Assembly (NCBI GenBank): GCA_015039465.1 | Contig: MU130673.1 | Span: 48,506 to 112,505 of the forward strand | Source of the DNA: Phlegmacium glaucopus | Lineage: Eukaryota > Basidiomycota > Agaricomycetes > Agaricales > Cortinariaceae | DNA: 64,000 nt | Direction of reading: 5' to 3' | Shown here: positions 1 through 13,100 of the stretch, one piece after another | Numbering within the stretch: position 1 is the first letter of the stretch | How the letters are laid out: every line of letters starts with the position of its first letter | The notes under the pieces: generated by a model | Databases searched by the model: none | Told to the model about the DNA's origin: nothing | The model's input: the letters and a program-made list of their open reading frames with translations, nothing else | Made by a program: the position numbers and the translations under genes

Positions 1-854
1 TACCTACATCAATACCATCCCATTTAATTCCGCGGCCATCCTACTCTTCTACCTTTTCGCATTCACCCCACGTGCTCTTGTCGACACTGGGCCAATGCTT
101 TGCATGGCGGTATATGAAACTTACCTTATAGGTTATATATTTTTTTAAAAAGGTTCAATTTATCTACATAAAAAAAAAGTATTCATATTTTTTTGCAACT
201 CAAAGTAAATAATAAATTTTTATACCATATTACATAAGCAAATATAATGTTTTGATCTTGACAGATACAAAAAGTGAATAAATGAAAGTAAGATGAAACA
301 AAATATAACTTAATTAAAGGATACAGAAAAGGAAGGGTAGGATGCAGAGGGTAGGATATGGGCTAAGTTATAATTTAACTTAGTTATGATATGTCACTTG
401 TGTGAGACACTGACAGATGCCTTAGCTGGTTTTTGTTAGATAAGTCACAAACTTGTGCTTTTGGCAAGGCTTATTGTCAGATGTTAAAGTGAAGTCTTTC
501 TATGAAAACAAAAGGCTGGTATAAGGACAAGTTTATTATCATGTAATTCAGAATTTAAGATTACTAATGATTTTTGGTTTAGCAAATATGTGATTTGTTG
601 CTTTGTTTGATTGTTGATTCCAAGGCTCGAAAGGAAGCCTAGCACCTACTAAGTTGCCCTTTACGGATGTTAGCATTGGTTCTTAGCCCAAACAGAAAAG
701 GAAAACCAATTCTTGACACCAAAACCAGCCCCAGATATGAAATTCTTGGTGAGGATATCTAGAGAAGGTAAAGAAGAACAAGATTTAAATGCTGGTCATT
801 GATAGTATGCAGCGGAGGCTTGATTTCAGTTCAGCATTGCCATCCTTCTGTTTC

Positions 855-975
855 ACTCAAGGGGGCACCAAGATTCGAAAAACTACATGGGGTAGATTTT
901 TTTTCTCTAAGGCCTCGCCAACCCCCCCTCCCCCCTCCCCAACCCATATCGGGTATGTTTTCATCCAAATGTAGT
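855..975 (+). repeat. Dispersed repeat, copy 1
   Basis: This segment runs from GGGGGCACCAAGATTCGAA through a poly-pyrimidine tract to CATATCGGGTATGTTTTC. A reverse-complement copy lies at about 21755-21885, with the same order of blocks. The family is not recognised. The similarity is seen directly; calling it a mobile element is inference. Confidence 0.6.
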
Positions 976-1009
976 ATGAACCCTTCTTTGCTTTAAAGTT
1001 GGACTTAGG

Positions 1010-1200
1010 CTTGGGTGTCAACGGTCCTTTCATACCACCAGCAGCAAACTTGGGCCTTAGGTTTGAGTTTCCCCTTGTCGCTATCAGTAGCAGAAGCTGC
1101 CTGCAGCTTTTGTTTTTGCAGGTTTCTTGACCAAGGATGTACCTTTACATTTTCCTCTGCTTTCCATGGTCACTTTCTTGGACATGAACCATTGATTCAA
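1010..1200 (-). pseudogene. Relic of lysine-rich protein gene (third copy)
   Basis: Read on the minus strand, this segment aligns with the lysine-rich coding relics at about 47080-47530 and 60540-61130. It shares a block that begins with Val-Lys-Lys-Pro and continues with alternating Lys/Ala codons and a Ser-Asp-rich block. Many CpGs of the other copies are TpG or CpA here, and stops interrupt the frame. The function of the parent gene is unknown. Confidence 0.5.
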
Positions 1201-2634
1201 AATTCAAGAATTTTTGTGCTTCTCATCCATGTGGAGTCAAAATCGTAGTCAAGTGGTAGTCATTCAACTGCATTGATATGGTGCTGGATAGTGTGAATAC
1301 CGGTTGGCAGGTTGAATGAGGTCCTAGGACTACTGCTGCCAGGCACTGATGCCTTGGGGATGGAGGAAAGAGGTAGGAACATGGCAGAAACTGTGACTTG
1401 CAGACCACAAGGGATATTGAGAAGAGTAGTCTCCATGAAATATAACCATTAAATATTAAGACTGCTGTCTGGGAAAGCAAAAATGCTGGTCACAACAGTA
1501 ATATGAAATTACACATTGAAAGAGATAAAAAGAAGACATTATCAACATCTTTCATGAAATGCCAATGGATGAGGAATGCCTCCATCTTTAGAGTGAGGAA
1601 CTCAAAATTGTTGACAAAAATCACATTGTAAAATGACATGTTTGCATGAATGGGATATGACAGGTGGTCCAGGAAGTAGATGATTACTACATGATGCACC
1701 CATTGAAGGTCCTGAGGGGTGCCATTTCATCTCCGCTTGGTGTAATGTGGCTTGAACTTTGAAACCACACCTTTGCAACAGCCAAACAGACAGAGCCCCA
1801 TGAGGCCCCAGGAAGTTCCTGATGGGTGATGTCTGCGAATTTGGGTATTTGAGGCCTAAAAATCATCAAATCTGTGTACACAAATTTGGGTAGACCTGTA
1901 CTGTGATGGAGTAGTTTGTACTACTGTAGAAATAGGTATATTAATGTTACGAGGGGAAGGGATCTATCAGCTTCGTGTTCAAGCAAGTGATTGATTTGGG
2001 TTTCTGACCTACTCACACAAGCTCCTTTCGGTAACAGACTTTTGTTACTCCGAAATAGACTACCTGTGTTTTGTAAATAGAAATATAAATAGAGCTCATG
2101 TCTGAGCTCTTTGAGAATGAAAATTATTGGGGAGTATTCAACTGATTTATTACGGCACAAAAGTCCAGTATTTAAGCAAATAGGACAATGAGAGAAAATG
2201 TGTGTGGCATACACTAAATATAACATGTTTTGTTGGCCATCTGGTGGCCATATCCCATTTCGGTAATACCATTGTCCAACGGTAAAGCAACCTGCTTTAC
2301 TTACAGTACGCCGGGACTTCCCGTGAGTGAGTGCCCGTTATGAACTTTCAGACATTACCAGCCTTCCAAAAAAAGGTGCATCGCTCAAAAAGGGAGGTAC
2401 AAATTTTTGCAGAGCTCATCAATGCTGAACAAGTACTGTTGATCATGCTCATATAGAGGCACCATTACCAACTTAGATATCACCCAGAAGATTGTTGTTG
2501 CTCATAAACACAGTTTTGTCCTCCTCCGAGAGGCTGTTGAGGTGGGTGAGTAGGGCTACCAAAGTTCAGTTCGGTTCGGTTCTTCAACATTTTTGAAGAA
2601 CTGAGAACCAAACTGAAGGGTCCCCCACCGAACT

Positions 2635-3207
2635 CAGTACATTTGGGAGTTGGAAACTCCGGCGTCAACTCCGGCGATCACAATTTCTGCCGTAGTCACG
2701 TAAAACGTCACAAGCCAGAGTTTACCTCAGATCTGTTTGGAACGCGAAGGCACTCTACTTAATCCTAAGCCAGGTATATGAAATAAATAAAGAACTCTCT
2801 ATCGTCCTTAAAGAAATTGATTTCCAAGATTGACATTGGGTTGTTCAATGAGAAAGCCACAGTGATTTTAACTATTTAAATATTTATTTATTGAGCAGTG
2901 GAAAATAATATTTGAATATGTATCGCGGCTGACACACTAACACAGTGACTTCGACTAACACTGCAGGTTGTGATGGAGATATTTATAGATAATGCAAGTT
3001 AATTTATTTATTTTGAGCGTTTGCTTGGGTAAAAGGGCCTCAGGACATAAAAATTATTACTTCAATTATGGGCCATGTGTTTCTTGAAAAAATGCTCATG
3101 CCAGTGTTACGCTGTGAAGGCGGGCAGGTCACAAGACTACGGCGGAAATTGCCGCCGTAGTGATCGCCGTAGTTTTGATGCCGTAGTTTCCAACTCACGA
3201 ATGCCCT
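2635..3207. mobile_element. Nested TIR element in the hAT-like element
   Basis: Inverted ends share GAGTTGGAAACT followed by CGGC blocks (left 2635-2680, right about 3165-3207). The flanks share CACCGAACT at 2626-2634 and 3208-3216, an 8- or 9-bp duplication depending on where the end is set. This again suggests a hAT-type non-autonomous element, here 573 bp, inserted near the left end of the 2551-6002 element. There is no coding capacity. Confidence 0.75.
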
Positions 3208-4534
3208 CACCGAACTGAACTGGAACCAGAACCGGAAGCGATAGAACCGGTTCTGTTGGTTCTGTCCAGTTCTAGGACCGGTTCGAACCGTGGAACCAAT
3301 AAAAAATCTTCAGAACCTCACACTTCACTCTTTTTTTCTCTTTTAGTTGGTAATTCGTACTCATTTATTCATTATTACATTACTACATTACTACAAAGCC
3401 AAATAAAAGTTGCTACCTTGGCAGTAAGGTACTCATTCGCACACCCCCGGTTTGCCATTCCTAACCATTTGTTCATCACTTGTTACCGTTCGCTTGTCGT
3501 TTGTTATCCATCACTCATCTTTGTTTTTCACCATTTGTCCGTCATTGTTCATCCATCGTAGTCCATCCATCGTAGTTTGTCCATCATAGTTTACATTAGG
3601 ATTGGAATTAATCCTTCTAAAAAACCCATTGTTGTCGTACCTGTCATCGTCGTCCCTTGTTGTTGTTGTAAGTCACCATTTGGGCCTGTTGTCATTGTCA
3701 TTGTCTGTTGTCGGCACTGGCCCTCGTTGTGTTGTTGTAAGAAAGTGATAACCTAGAATTGAACAAAAAAAGTGAGTTAATAGAAGAAATGGACTTTAAA
3801 AACATACCTGGGGCCACTAAACGACACTGTCATTTGCGTTGTTTGGGCCCCTGTTGTTGTTGTTGTTGTCTGTCAATGCTATTGATCGCCACAAATATGA
3901 TATTATAGTGCAGGGTTGATCGAGAGACCAACTGAGAACAAGGAGACGGATGGGGTGGGAGAGGCCCAACAACGCAAACAACAGCGTCGTTTGGGGCTTG
4001 TGGTTGTTGTTGTCTGTTGCCGGTGATGTACCTGCAGTGGGGACAGACCACAAGTAGTACACAGTTCGTGGGGTTGATGTAGTTCTCTTCAGTAGGTGAT
4101 AGTGAGGTTTTATGAGGTGCGAAGGTTCGCTTTAAAGTGCGAGATAATGCGCAGAAAAAGCGAAGTCCGCAGGATGATTTTGAAGGAGTGCAAGTGTAGC
4201 TTAGTACAATGTTCCAAAGGTGGGATCAAAACGGTGGTGATTCGTCTGTTGCCCCTCTGTTGTATTGCTTCCCCTTACTTGCTACTGCTAATAATATAGT
4301 AACTAGCAAATAGCTAAGTGCGGAAAGGTGAAACAGAAATGTAAAATGTGGGTTAAAGCGGAGTCACATGGATCCGGTAATTTGGTAATGAAACATAGGA
4401 GATAAGAGCCAAATAAATGGAGACAAGATAGAAATAAAGGTGATGAGTAATACAGTCACCTGAGTGGCCTTCATTGAAGTTGTGTTTAAAGGTTGCAAGA
4501 ACAGCTGGTAACTGCGAATGATAATGTGAATGTT

Positions 4535-4710
4535 GGTGATGACTGCAAGTATCTGCAATGGTCTGCAAGTGTTCTGCAATGATCTGCAAGTATGTGCGAG
4601 TATGTGCAATGATGTGCGATGATGTGCGATGGTCTGTGATGACCTGCGATGATCTGCAAGTATCTGCAACAATATGTGAGCATCCGCAAGTATCTGTGAG
4701 CATCTGCGAG
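4535..4710. repeat. Imperfect short tandem repeat
   Basis: About 175 bp is built from imperfect 11-12 bp units of the type ATGATCTGCAAG / ATGATGTGCG. It lies inside the hAT-like element. The overlapping His/Thr-rich ORFs in all frames come from the repeat and not from coding constraint. Confidence 0.7.
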
Positions 4711-5381
4711 TATACTGCAAAGGTTGTGAAACCACAAAAATGGTGTGTTTACATCCCTAGACGTCTCCTGGGTCCTATCACCGGCATTGACCCTTGTTGT
4801 ATTGTAAGAAAGTGATAACCTAGAATACAATGAAAAAGTGAGTTAAAAGAAGAAATCAACTTTAAAAAACATACCTGGGGCCCAAACGACGCGAACGACA
4901 GCGTCATTTGGGCCCATGTTGTCATCGTCATTCGGTGTTATTGTCGTCTTCCCTGGTCATCTGGTTGTAAGACATAAAGTTGAATAATAATAAAAATCAT
5001 TATATAACTTAAAATACATACCTGGGAGGCAACAGTTTACAAGACCGTCGTTTGGGCCTCTGTTGTGTTGGTATTTTGAACTGGTGAATGGTGGGAAGGG
5101 TGTTAGTAAACAAGAAACAATGCAAACCATTTCAATCTCCGACTCCCAAAGTGTTGGTGGAAGAGTATTTTACTGATATATAAGTCATTTATTTACAGAA
5201 AAAATAGAGAAAAATATGGAAAGAAAGTTCGGTTCGAACCAGCTCGAACCTGGTTCTCAACGGTTCTCAAAATTTTTGGAAGGGCTGAACCGCGAACCGG
5301 AACTGGACTGAACCAAACTTTCGGTTCAGTTCAGTCGGTTCCGGTTCTCTGCGTCGGTTCTGAACCAAACTTTGGCAGCCC

Positions 5382-5992
5382 TAGTGCTGTTCCGGCCTGG
5401 CTTGGCCTCAAAGCCCCGGCTTTGGCTTGGCCTGAGGCGGCTTTGGCTTTCCTAATCCTCAGGCCAAGCCAAAGCCGTCAACCACGGCCTGGCCCTGGCT
5501 TGGCCCGGCTCAGGCCACGGCTTTTGCCAAATTTTATTTTTATTATTTTTATTATTTTATTTTAATTTTAATTTCTACTAAGTACCTGCTAACATAAGGA
5601 GAATAAGGTTTCAAGCTATACTATAGTGATGGTCACGAGAAAAAGGCATCAGTGCATGCTTTGCCGCTCAGCTGGACGCCGTTGCCTGTCCATTAATAGA
5701 TATTACTAATAATTTACTACTATATATCATCAATTTTCACATTTAAATACAATGTTCATCTGTTTATATGTTACTACTAACTATATAACACCAGTATACA
5801 GCTGGAAAAATAAATAAAAAACCTAAAAAAGCCTACTGAAAAGCTGCGGCCTGACGGCTTGGCTTTGGCTTTTCAAATCCCAGGCCAGGCCAAAAGCCGT
5901 CACAGGCCGTTACTTTGGCCCGGCTGGGCCCGGCCTATTTTGGCCCGGCTTGGCCTGGCTCACGGCCTGAAGCCGGGCCAAGCACAGCACTA
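5382..5992. mobile_element. 611-bp TIR element nested in the hAT-like terminus
   Basis: The ends are TAGTGCTGT and ACAGCACTA, followed inward by GGCCTGGCTTGGCC-type repeats. A perfect 8-bp duplication GGCAGCCC flanks it (5374-5381 and 5993-6000). The duplicated bases are part of the right terminal repeat of the 2551-6002 element, so this insertion is younger. There is no ORF. The interior is AT-rich and the ends are rich in GGCC/GGCTT. Confidence 0.85.
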
Positions 5993-6263
5993 GGCAGCCC
6001 TATGGGTGAGAGTCTTGAGGTGTTGTTACCAGATGTGAAATATCAGCTGTAGAGCAGGTATGGAGAAACTGAAGCATTTAATTGTGTTCTGTAGTAAATT
6101 CCATAGTGCACATGAGAGTAGAGGCAAAAGATAGAGAGAAACAGCCCCCATCATTGATGGGCTCTGCCAAAACTTGCACCTTCCTTTTTGAGCGATGCAC
6201 CTTTTTTGGAAGGCCGGCAATGTCCGAAAGCTCGTAACGGGCGCTCACTCACGGGAAGTCCCA

Positions 6264-7192
6264 GTTTTCCAGTCGTCATATCGAGAGGTCGCTTTTTGCA
6301 CATCTCATATCGACGACTGGTCACGAGTCTAAAATTTGGGTATTTGAGGATACTTTTGGCGGGTCTTTGTCTGAAAATTTGGGTATTTGCAAAGTATTTG
6401 AGGGCAGATTTTTGCCGAGTCAGGACAAATTAAGTAGAACTGCGGCTCATTATTTAATCACTAAGTCCAACTGCTACATGAGGCTATAACCCGGTGACAG
6501 TTTGCTTTCCTTGTTAGAAGAGTCGGAGAGCGCAAAATACGAGGTCCGCAGGCGGAAAAAATAAAAAATTGCCTTTTTAGGATGTCACATGACCACGTCT
6601 GTCCGAATTTGTGTATTTGAGGCCCAAAGATTTGTGCATTTGAGGGCGATTTTGGGTGATTTCGCGGACACCAATTATCAGGAGCTTCCCGGGGCCTGCC
6701 CCATGCCACAGTGGTGATCGAAACCCAACGCTTGCCAGCGATTTGCCTTGAAAACATTACTACGAACAACTTGAACGTACTAGTCGAAGACGCACCATTG
6801 TACCTCCTGAAGGACATAAATGAAGATGCAATATTTTTCATGCAGACTCACAACTGTGTTGTTACTGTTGTACCTGGGTTTGACGCGGGTGGTATTTTCT
6901 CCAAATGGGGACTGATGCCTATCGGTCACCTGCACGCGCTGTCTCACGAATAGCAATGCGGATAACCACCAAATGTCCGAACCTCATTCAGGCCGTTTTA
7001 TCTCTCCTCCATCATCAAGGCAGGCGCAGGAGTCAGAACTCGACTGAGTGTTGTAGGCTTGCAAGATCTCATTGACCGCCCACGACACCTGGCTCAACGA
7101 TGGATGCCTCCAGTTGGAGACAATACACCACAATAAGCTTCTTGTTGCGGGTTAAAGTGAAGGGATTAAGCTTAACGCAAGTCTTCTCCATT
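6264..7192. other. Intergenic DNA upstream of ABC copy 1
   Basis: No gene is supported. A 60-codon-scale ORF at 6711-6953 overlaps repeat-like DNA that has an inverted match at about 1740-1870. The last 200 bp before 7193 resembles the DNA upstream of the inverted ABC copy (35322-35560), including a shared block around TTAACGCAAGTCTTCTCCA. The duplication that made the ABC copies therefore included promoter DNA. Confidence 0.55.
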
Positions 7193-10100
7193 ATGTTTCT
7201 CAACTACATCTCATTTCATTCCTCTCAGCTTTCTATCTGATTCATGGTCAATCCCCTTCGCCTTCTCATGCATCTGTCTCTTCCTTCAAACTATCCACAT
7301 TATACTGCATCGGGCCAATACTTTCCGAAAACCTAGAAGTGTCTTCGTTGACACTGGGCTTTCCCTGACTGATACCACTTTTTCCCATTCACTAAATAAC
7401 AAGGTGAAAAGTCACGGTGGATGGACGATTTACTTGTTCATGGTGGCGCGTTTATTTGGATGTCTCGTTCTCTTCGCTCTTTCTGTGAAATCCTTGCTCG
7501 GGTGCCAGAGAAATCCCCCAGGTATGATCGATACACCTTTTAAAAATCTCTTCGTCGGGTGTCCGGAGGCTTTCATGACTGTGACATTCGTGAATTCTTT
7601 TCCATTTGTCTCTTCCGTAACGCCTGAAGTCATGAACAATCTTAGTTCTATTCCTCTGTAATGGCCATCGTATCTGTTACCGTGAAGGACTGGAGTGTTT
7701 CAGCGACGCGATACAATATCCTAGTCTTGTTGAGTGTGTTTGGAGTTTACCTCTACAGAGATATCTGGCCACTTGCTACATTCACCGAAGAACCGAAAGA
7801 TCTCCAGGAAGGCTACATGTTTTGGGTTAAATTCAGTATCGTCACGTTGACGGCCGTGATCATTCCGCTGTTTATCCCTCGTCAATATGTGCCAGTTGAT
7901 CCAAAGGTTCATTAGTCTACTCGGTCAATGTTATTTCCAGGCGCTGATATTTTTTTGAATACCACAGGATCCGATGCCAGAACCAAATCCAGAACAGACG
8001 TGCTCACTTTTTGCGTTGGTGTTCTTTACGTATCTGGACCCGGTCATATTACTAGGCTATCGGGTTCCACACTTGCGATTCGATCAACTTCCTCCCCTTT
8101 CAGATTCGGATTACGCCAAACATATCACGAGGGACGCCTTTCCGGTATGTCTCTATCTTTGATACAACCAAAAGGCACGTGCTGAGTTTGATACAGCATC
8201 TGGATCCATATAGTGGTGCTAAACGGAAACACTTGTTCTTTGGTTTAATGCGTGTTTTTCGTGAGTTTGGGAGCTAGCAGTTCAAATTTCACAACCAATA
8301 TACACATCTTGATTGCAGGCGTGGAGTATATGATCCTTTCGGTGTGCCTCATTGGACAAACCTTCGCCATCTTTGCTGCACCGATCGGCTTAAACAAACT
8401 ATTAAAGTCAGTTATTTATGATTTGTACAAAAGCCTATTTATCCATGATTTCCTCTAGTTACCTTGAAACTGGCGGTGCAGATGCCTTTATTCGGCCATG
8501 GTTCTGGATCCTTTGGCTCCTTGCCGGGCCAATTGTCAAGGATATATGCTTCCAGTGGTATTTCTTCATTTCATCGAGGACGTTAGTTCGTACGGAGGGA
8601 TTGCTCACACAGCTAGTCTTCGAACACAGCTTGCGGATTCGTTTGAAAGCCGAAGCTTCAAATAGGGAAGATGACATTCTTGCCATTAGTGCCTCAGAAA
8701 GCGCATCTGTTGCTGAAAGCAAAACCATCGATTCAAATTCAGATGAGAGGACCAGTGAACCATGCGAAGCGTCAACGACGGTATCTCGGGATTCCTCCAG
8801 TGATTCTCAATCTACATCAAACGTTCATGTAAAGGGAAAGGATAAGGATGACCCATCGACTTCCAAGAATAATGCTAAGCATGCAAGCAAGGGAAAAAAG
8901 GACGCACAAAATCTCATTGGTAAAATCAACAATCTAGTGACCACAGATTTAGGCAATATTGTCGATGGCCGGAATTTCCTCATTATCAGTACGCTTCCTT
9001 CCTTTCATTCGGATTTAAATGTATTATCTGATACTCAAACAAGTCTTAAACATCCCACTTCAAATACTCCTAAGCACCGTATTCTTATATAAAGTACTTG
9101 GATGGAGGTCAGTCAGCCTTCCTACTCCGAATTGAAAGAGTAATCTCATATTTCTCATCTGCAAGTGCCTTTGTTGGTCTCGTTACGATGCTTCTCCTGT
9201 ATCCGGTACCCGGATATATCGCCAAAAGAAGTCAAGACGTACAGGTTCAGAGGATGAAAATGGTACTGTGAGATCTAGTGTCTATATTCCTCATCCCGAC
9301 TGACATTGTTTTTAAAATTCAAGATGGATGCCCGCGTGCAAGATGTTACAGAAGGTATATCGCCTGCAATCTTCCACTCAGATGGCTGAGCTTTTATATT
9401 CGCAGTTGTCAAAGTCCTACGAATGATCAAACTTTTCGGGTGGGAAAAAAGGATGTCGGAGAGGATACAGGAAAAGCGAAATGATGAACTTCGTTGGTTA
9501 TGGAAGCTCAAGGTTGGCAGAACAACATTTTCCCTCTATCTGCCTGTCTTTAATATCATATTCATACGCTAGGTGTTAGAGACACTGAATTGGATCACAA
9601 AGTAAGCGTCTCCGACTGCGCTATCGTTTTCTTTGGGGAGTACTCAAAGCTCTACAGTAACATGATCCCAACTATTGTGATGCTGGTCACCTACGCCACT
9701 CATACCGTCCTCATGAAGCAAGAACTTACCCGTACGTCGAAACATTGCAATAGGAAATTGTTGCTAAATCAGATATATATGTAGCTTCCAAGATCTTCTC
9801 TAGTATGACGGTGTTTTCTTTGTTGAAGTTGCAGTTACAACGCCTGTCATTACAAATTAGCAGCGCGATTCAAGGTATGCCATAATCAATTGCATTGTTC
9901 TTTTTTCTCACATTTTGCTTTTTCAGCCAAAGTCTCATTAGATCGTATGACTGAATTTTTGCATAAAACGGAATTGCTGGACTCGTTCGCAGATAAACCG
10001 TCGCATATGGTTGATGTCCCGACGACAATTGAGCGTGAAAACGACATTGGGTTCAAAAACGCCACATTCTCCTGGTCTGTTGAATCGCCCAGTGATTCCT

Positions 10101-13100
10101 CAATACCATCGAACCGGGCATTCCAGCTTCATATCAGTGGCGAGCAATTATTTAAACGTGATTGTATCAATTTGATCATCGGACCTACGTGAGTTTTTCA
10201 TGTTTTATACATACATACATAATCATTTTTATTGTAACCGTTGTCAGCGGATCGGGGAAAACATCTATGTTGATGGCTTTGCTTGGTGAGTTTGATGTTT
10301 TGCCAATCCACTACAGTTAATATTCAACAATTTATAGGAGAGATGCACTTTATTCCATCAACCGCTGATGCCTGGTTTAACCTCCCCAGAAATGGCGGCG
10401 TGGCATACGCTGCACAAGAATCATGGGTCCAGAACGACACAATTCGTAATAACATCCTGTTCGGTTCTACGTATGATGAAGTTCGATACCGCAAAGGTAG
10501 GGATTATATGCTCGTTTCCAGTCGTGTTCCTTCGCCTTAGCAAAACCTTTTCGAGTCCTCCACCAGTGCGCTCTGGAACGTGACCTGGAACTCTTTGATG
10601 CTGGTGATAGTACAGAAGTTGGCGAACTAGGACTCACGTTAAGGTTAGTTATTTTTTTAATATCTATTCGGCAGTCTTTTGATATCTTCGTACTAGCGGG
10701 GGGCAGAAGGTGAGACGCCTCGAAGCGCGCTTGTGAACTCTGTTTTGATTTTTCTGTTAGGCTAGGCTCACCCTGGCAAGAGCCATCTATTCATCGGCCG
10801 AAATACTTCTGCTTGACGACATTCTCGCTGCTCTGGATGTGCATACGTACGTGCTGTATACAGATTACCTGTGTTTTCGTGCTGAGCCAACTGGTGATCA
10901 GTTCGTCCTGGATCATTGACCGATGTTTGCAGGGTGATTTAGTGAAGGGAAGAACCGTTGTGCTCGTGGTAAGTTATAACCAGGTTTTTTACCAAGTTAT
11001 TTTGATTGACAACATGTTCTGGAAGACACATAATGTCGCCCTTGCCGTACCCATTGCTCAACATGTGGTGTCGATTGGTCAAGATGGTACTGTGCGAAGT
11101 TACGGGGTCGAGCATTTGGATGACGTTTTACCGAACTTGAATGACCTCTCTCTAGCATCAGAGCACGTTCCAGGGACAGTCGTTGAGGAAGTCAAGCACA
11201 TTATTAAAAAGGACCACCCTACAGATGGAAAACTCGTGATGTCAGAAGAAATTGCAAAGGGACATGTTACATGGAAGTCAATGAAGCTGTTCCTTTCTGG
11301 GTTAGGAGGAGACTATCCCCTTTTCTTTTTTTCGGTCTGGATTTCTGCTACGCTGTTAACAGATTGGATGAACACTTTCCAAGTCTGGTTCCTTGGATAT
11401 TGGGGTTCTAAATACGAAACCCATGCACCTTCCGAGGTCAATGCATCCTTGTAAGCATCTTTCTATATTTGATACGGATCAGTATTGACGACTTGCTCAA
11501 AATCAGTTACCTAACGCAATATTCTCTTATTCTCTTCTCAATCCTTGTGATTTACACTGCGACAAATATCTTCTATTGGTATGGAACTCTCAGAGCATCA
11601 AGGAGGATCAGTGCTTCATTGGTTGATTCGGTCTTGGGAAGCACCCTTAGGTGAGTTTTCAGGAAACATGTCTGATCACCTAGAGAATTTATGATAATGT
11701 GATAGATGGCTAGACGAGACACCGACAGGAAGAATAATTTCTCGATGTACACAAGATATACGCGCTATCGATGGCCCTATACCCTTGCAATTTATAATAC
11801 TGACCGAAGTCGGGATATCGATGCTCACTAAACTTGTCGTTATCGTCATCATCACCCCAATATTCGCGTTCCCTGGTATGGTCGTTGCCATATCCGGCGT
11901 CTGTCTCGGCAATATCTATCTACGAGCTCAATTATCCGTCAAACGCGAGATGAGGTAGGCAAACGCTGTGGTTTCCGTTGACATATCCGTTCACATACCT
12001 GTGTTACTCAGTAATGCACGTTCCCCACTACTCGCTCACTTCAATGCAGCGGTTGCGGGTATCGGTAACGTTCATTTGCTTATTGACTTAAACATACTAT
12101 TAATGTGAATCAGTTTCGATTCGCGCGTATGGCGCTCAGGTTCCTTTCAAAACCGAGTCTTTAGCGCGAGTAAATCACTACATCCGAGTCGCCCGAGTGT
12201 CCTACAATCTAGTTCGATGGATTACTGTAAGAATCGACATGTTGGGGGCTATTTTCACCGCTGCACTAGCTTCTTATCTTGTTTACGGCCATTCGGTTGG
12301 AGCTGGTAATACCGGGTTCTCTTTGAATATGGTCCTCGAATTTTGCACTGCGATCTTTTGGTGGGTTACGTGTTTCAACGATTTTGAAGTACAAAGCAAT
12401 AGGTGAGAGAAAGCCTCATGGTGGCGTGGTGCGGAAAAAATTTCAACATCATTCCCGTGTGTAGTCTGGAACGCATCCAAGGTTACATTGATATCGAACA
12501 TGAACCAGAAGCAACTGAATCCGGAAAGCCACCTGCTGCGTGGCCTACTAGCGGTGATCTTCGAATTGAAAATCTTTCAGCTCGCTATTCACAGGTGTGG
12601 TGGCTGTTGAAATTACAATCAGAATCTCATGACTGTTCCTAGACGGGCCCAGCGGTCCTTCATAATATTTCCTTCCACATCAAGTCCGGACAGCGCATTG
12701 GAGTTGGCACGTCTAGTCTTCGCTATTCATATAATTTTAATGGCTAATTTAGTGGAACCTAGTCGGCAGAACAGGCAGCGGCAAAGTATAGTGTTTGAAT
12801 TCAAATCTACTGCGGCCGTCCCTCATTGGTTTTGCAGAGTTCATTAACGCTCGCTTTACTGCGATGCATACTTACTGAAGGTACGGTATATTATGACGGA
12901 ATTCCTACCGAACATATCAATCTCGATGCATTGAGATCAAATATCACCATCATTCCCCAAACTGTGAGTGGGTGCGCGAGCCCGGTCTCTGAATTACTGA
13001 CATGGCCTCTCCTCTAAGCCCGAACTTTTAAGTGGTGGGTATTCATAGAAATCGCTTTACCGCTTCTATGTAGCTTATCAAGTGGAGTAGGTACACTCCG

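Larger units (their letters stand above)
1..2311. other. Gene-free repeat-rich stretch
   Basis: I see no gene with intron-exon structure or a recognisable domain here. The ORFs present are short and unconserved. Three things can be identified: a terminal motif at about 85-125 (GGGCCAATGCTTTGCATGG) also seen near 20345 and 51215; a dispersed repeat at 855-975; and a decayed lysine-rich coding relic at 1010-1200 on the minus strand. A segment at about 1790-1870 also matches, in inverted orientation, DNA at about 6600-6700. Confidence 0.6.
2551..6002. mobile_element. hAT-like non-autonomous element with 8-bp TSD
   Basis: The ends are TAGGGCTACCAAAGTTCAG on the left and, reversed, TAGGGCTGCCAAAGTTTGG on the right. 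Both continue into GGTTC/GAACC-rich subterminal repeats. The element is flanked by a perfect 8-bp duplication TGGGTGAG at 2543-2550 and 6003-6010. Eight-bp duplications and TAGGGxxGxCAAA-type ends are characteristic of hAT transposons. No transposase ORF is recognisable; the interior holds simple repeats and two further nested elements. Without those insertions it would be about 2.25 kb. Confidence 0.85.
2312..6263. mobile_element. Outer long-TIR DNA element
   Basis: About 115 bp at 2312-2427 is repeated in inverted orientation at about 6148-6263 (shared block GACTTCCCGTGAGTGAG at the outer ends, GCAGAGC near the inner ends). If the later insertion at 2551-6002 and one copy of its target duplication are removed, the original element is about 490 bp. 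That size and the long inverted termini fit a non-autonomous foldback/MITE-type element. No transposase is present and the superfamily is not determined. Confidence 0.65.

Noticed and set aside
4353..4735. Overlapping His/Thr-rich ORFs in several frames
   Set aside because: They come from the 11-12 bp tandem repeat inside a transposable element, with all frames open by repeat structure.
6711..6953. 80-codon ORF as an exon
   Set aside because: No splice partners or recognisable motif, and it overlaps DNA with an inverted repeat match at about 1740-1870.
8990..9092. ORF extension ending in His-Arg-Ile-Leu-Ile as the real exon end in ABC copy 1
   Set aside because: Reading through runs into a stop. 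Splicing from GTACGC to the acceptor at ACAAG restores a conserved TM segment ending FLYKVLGW, and the same holds for copy 2.
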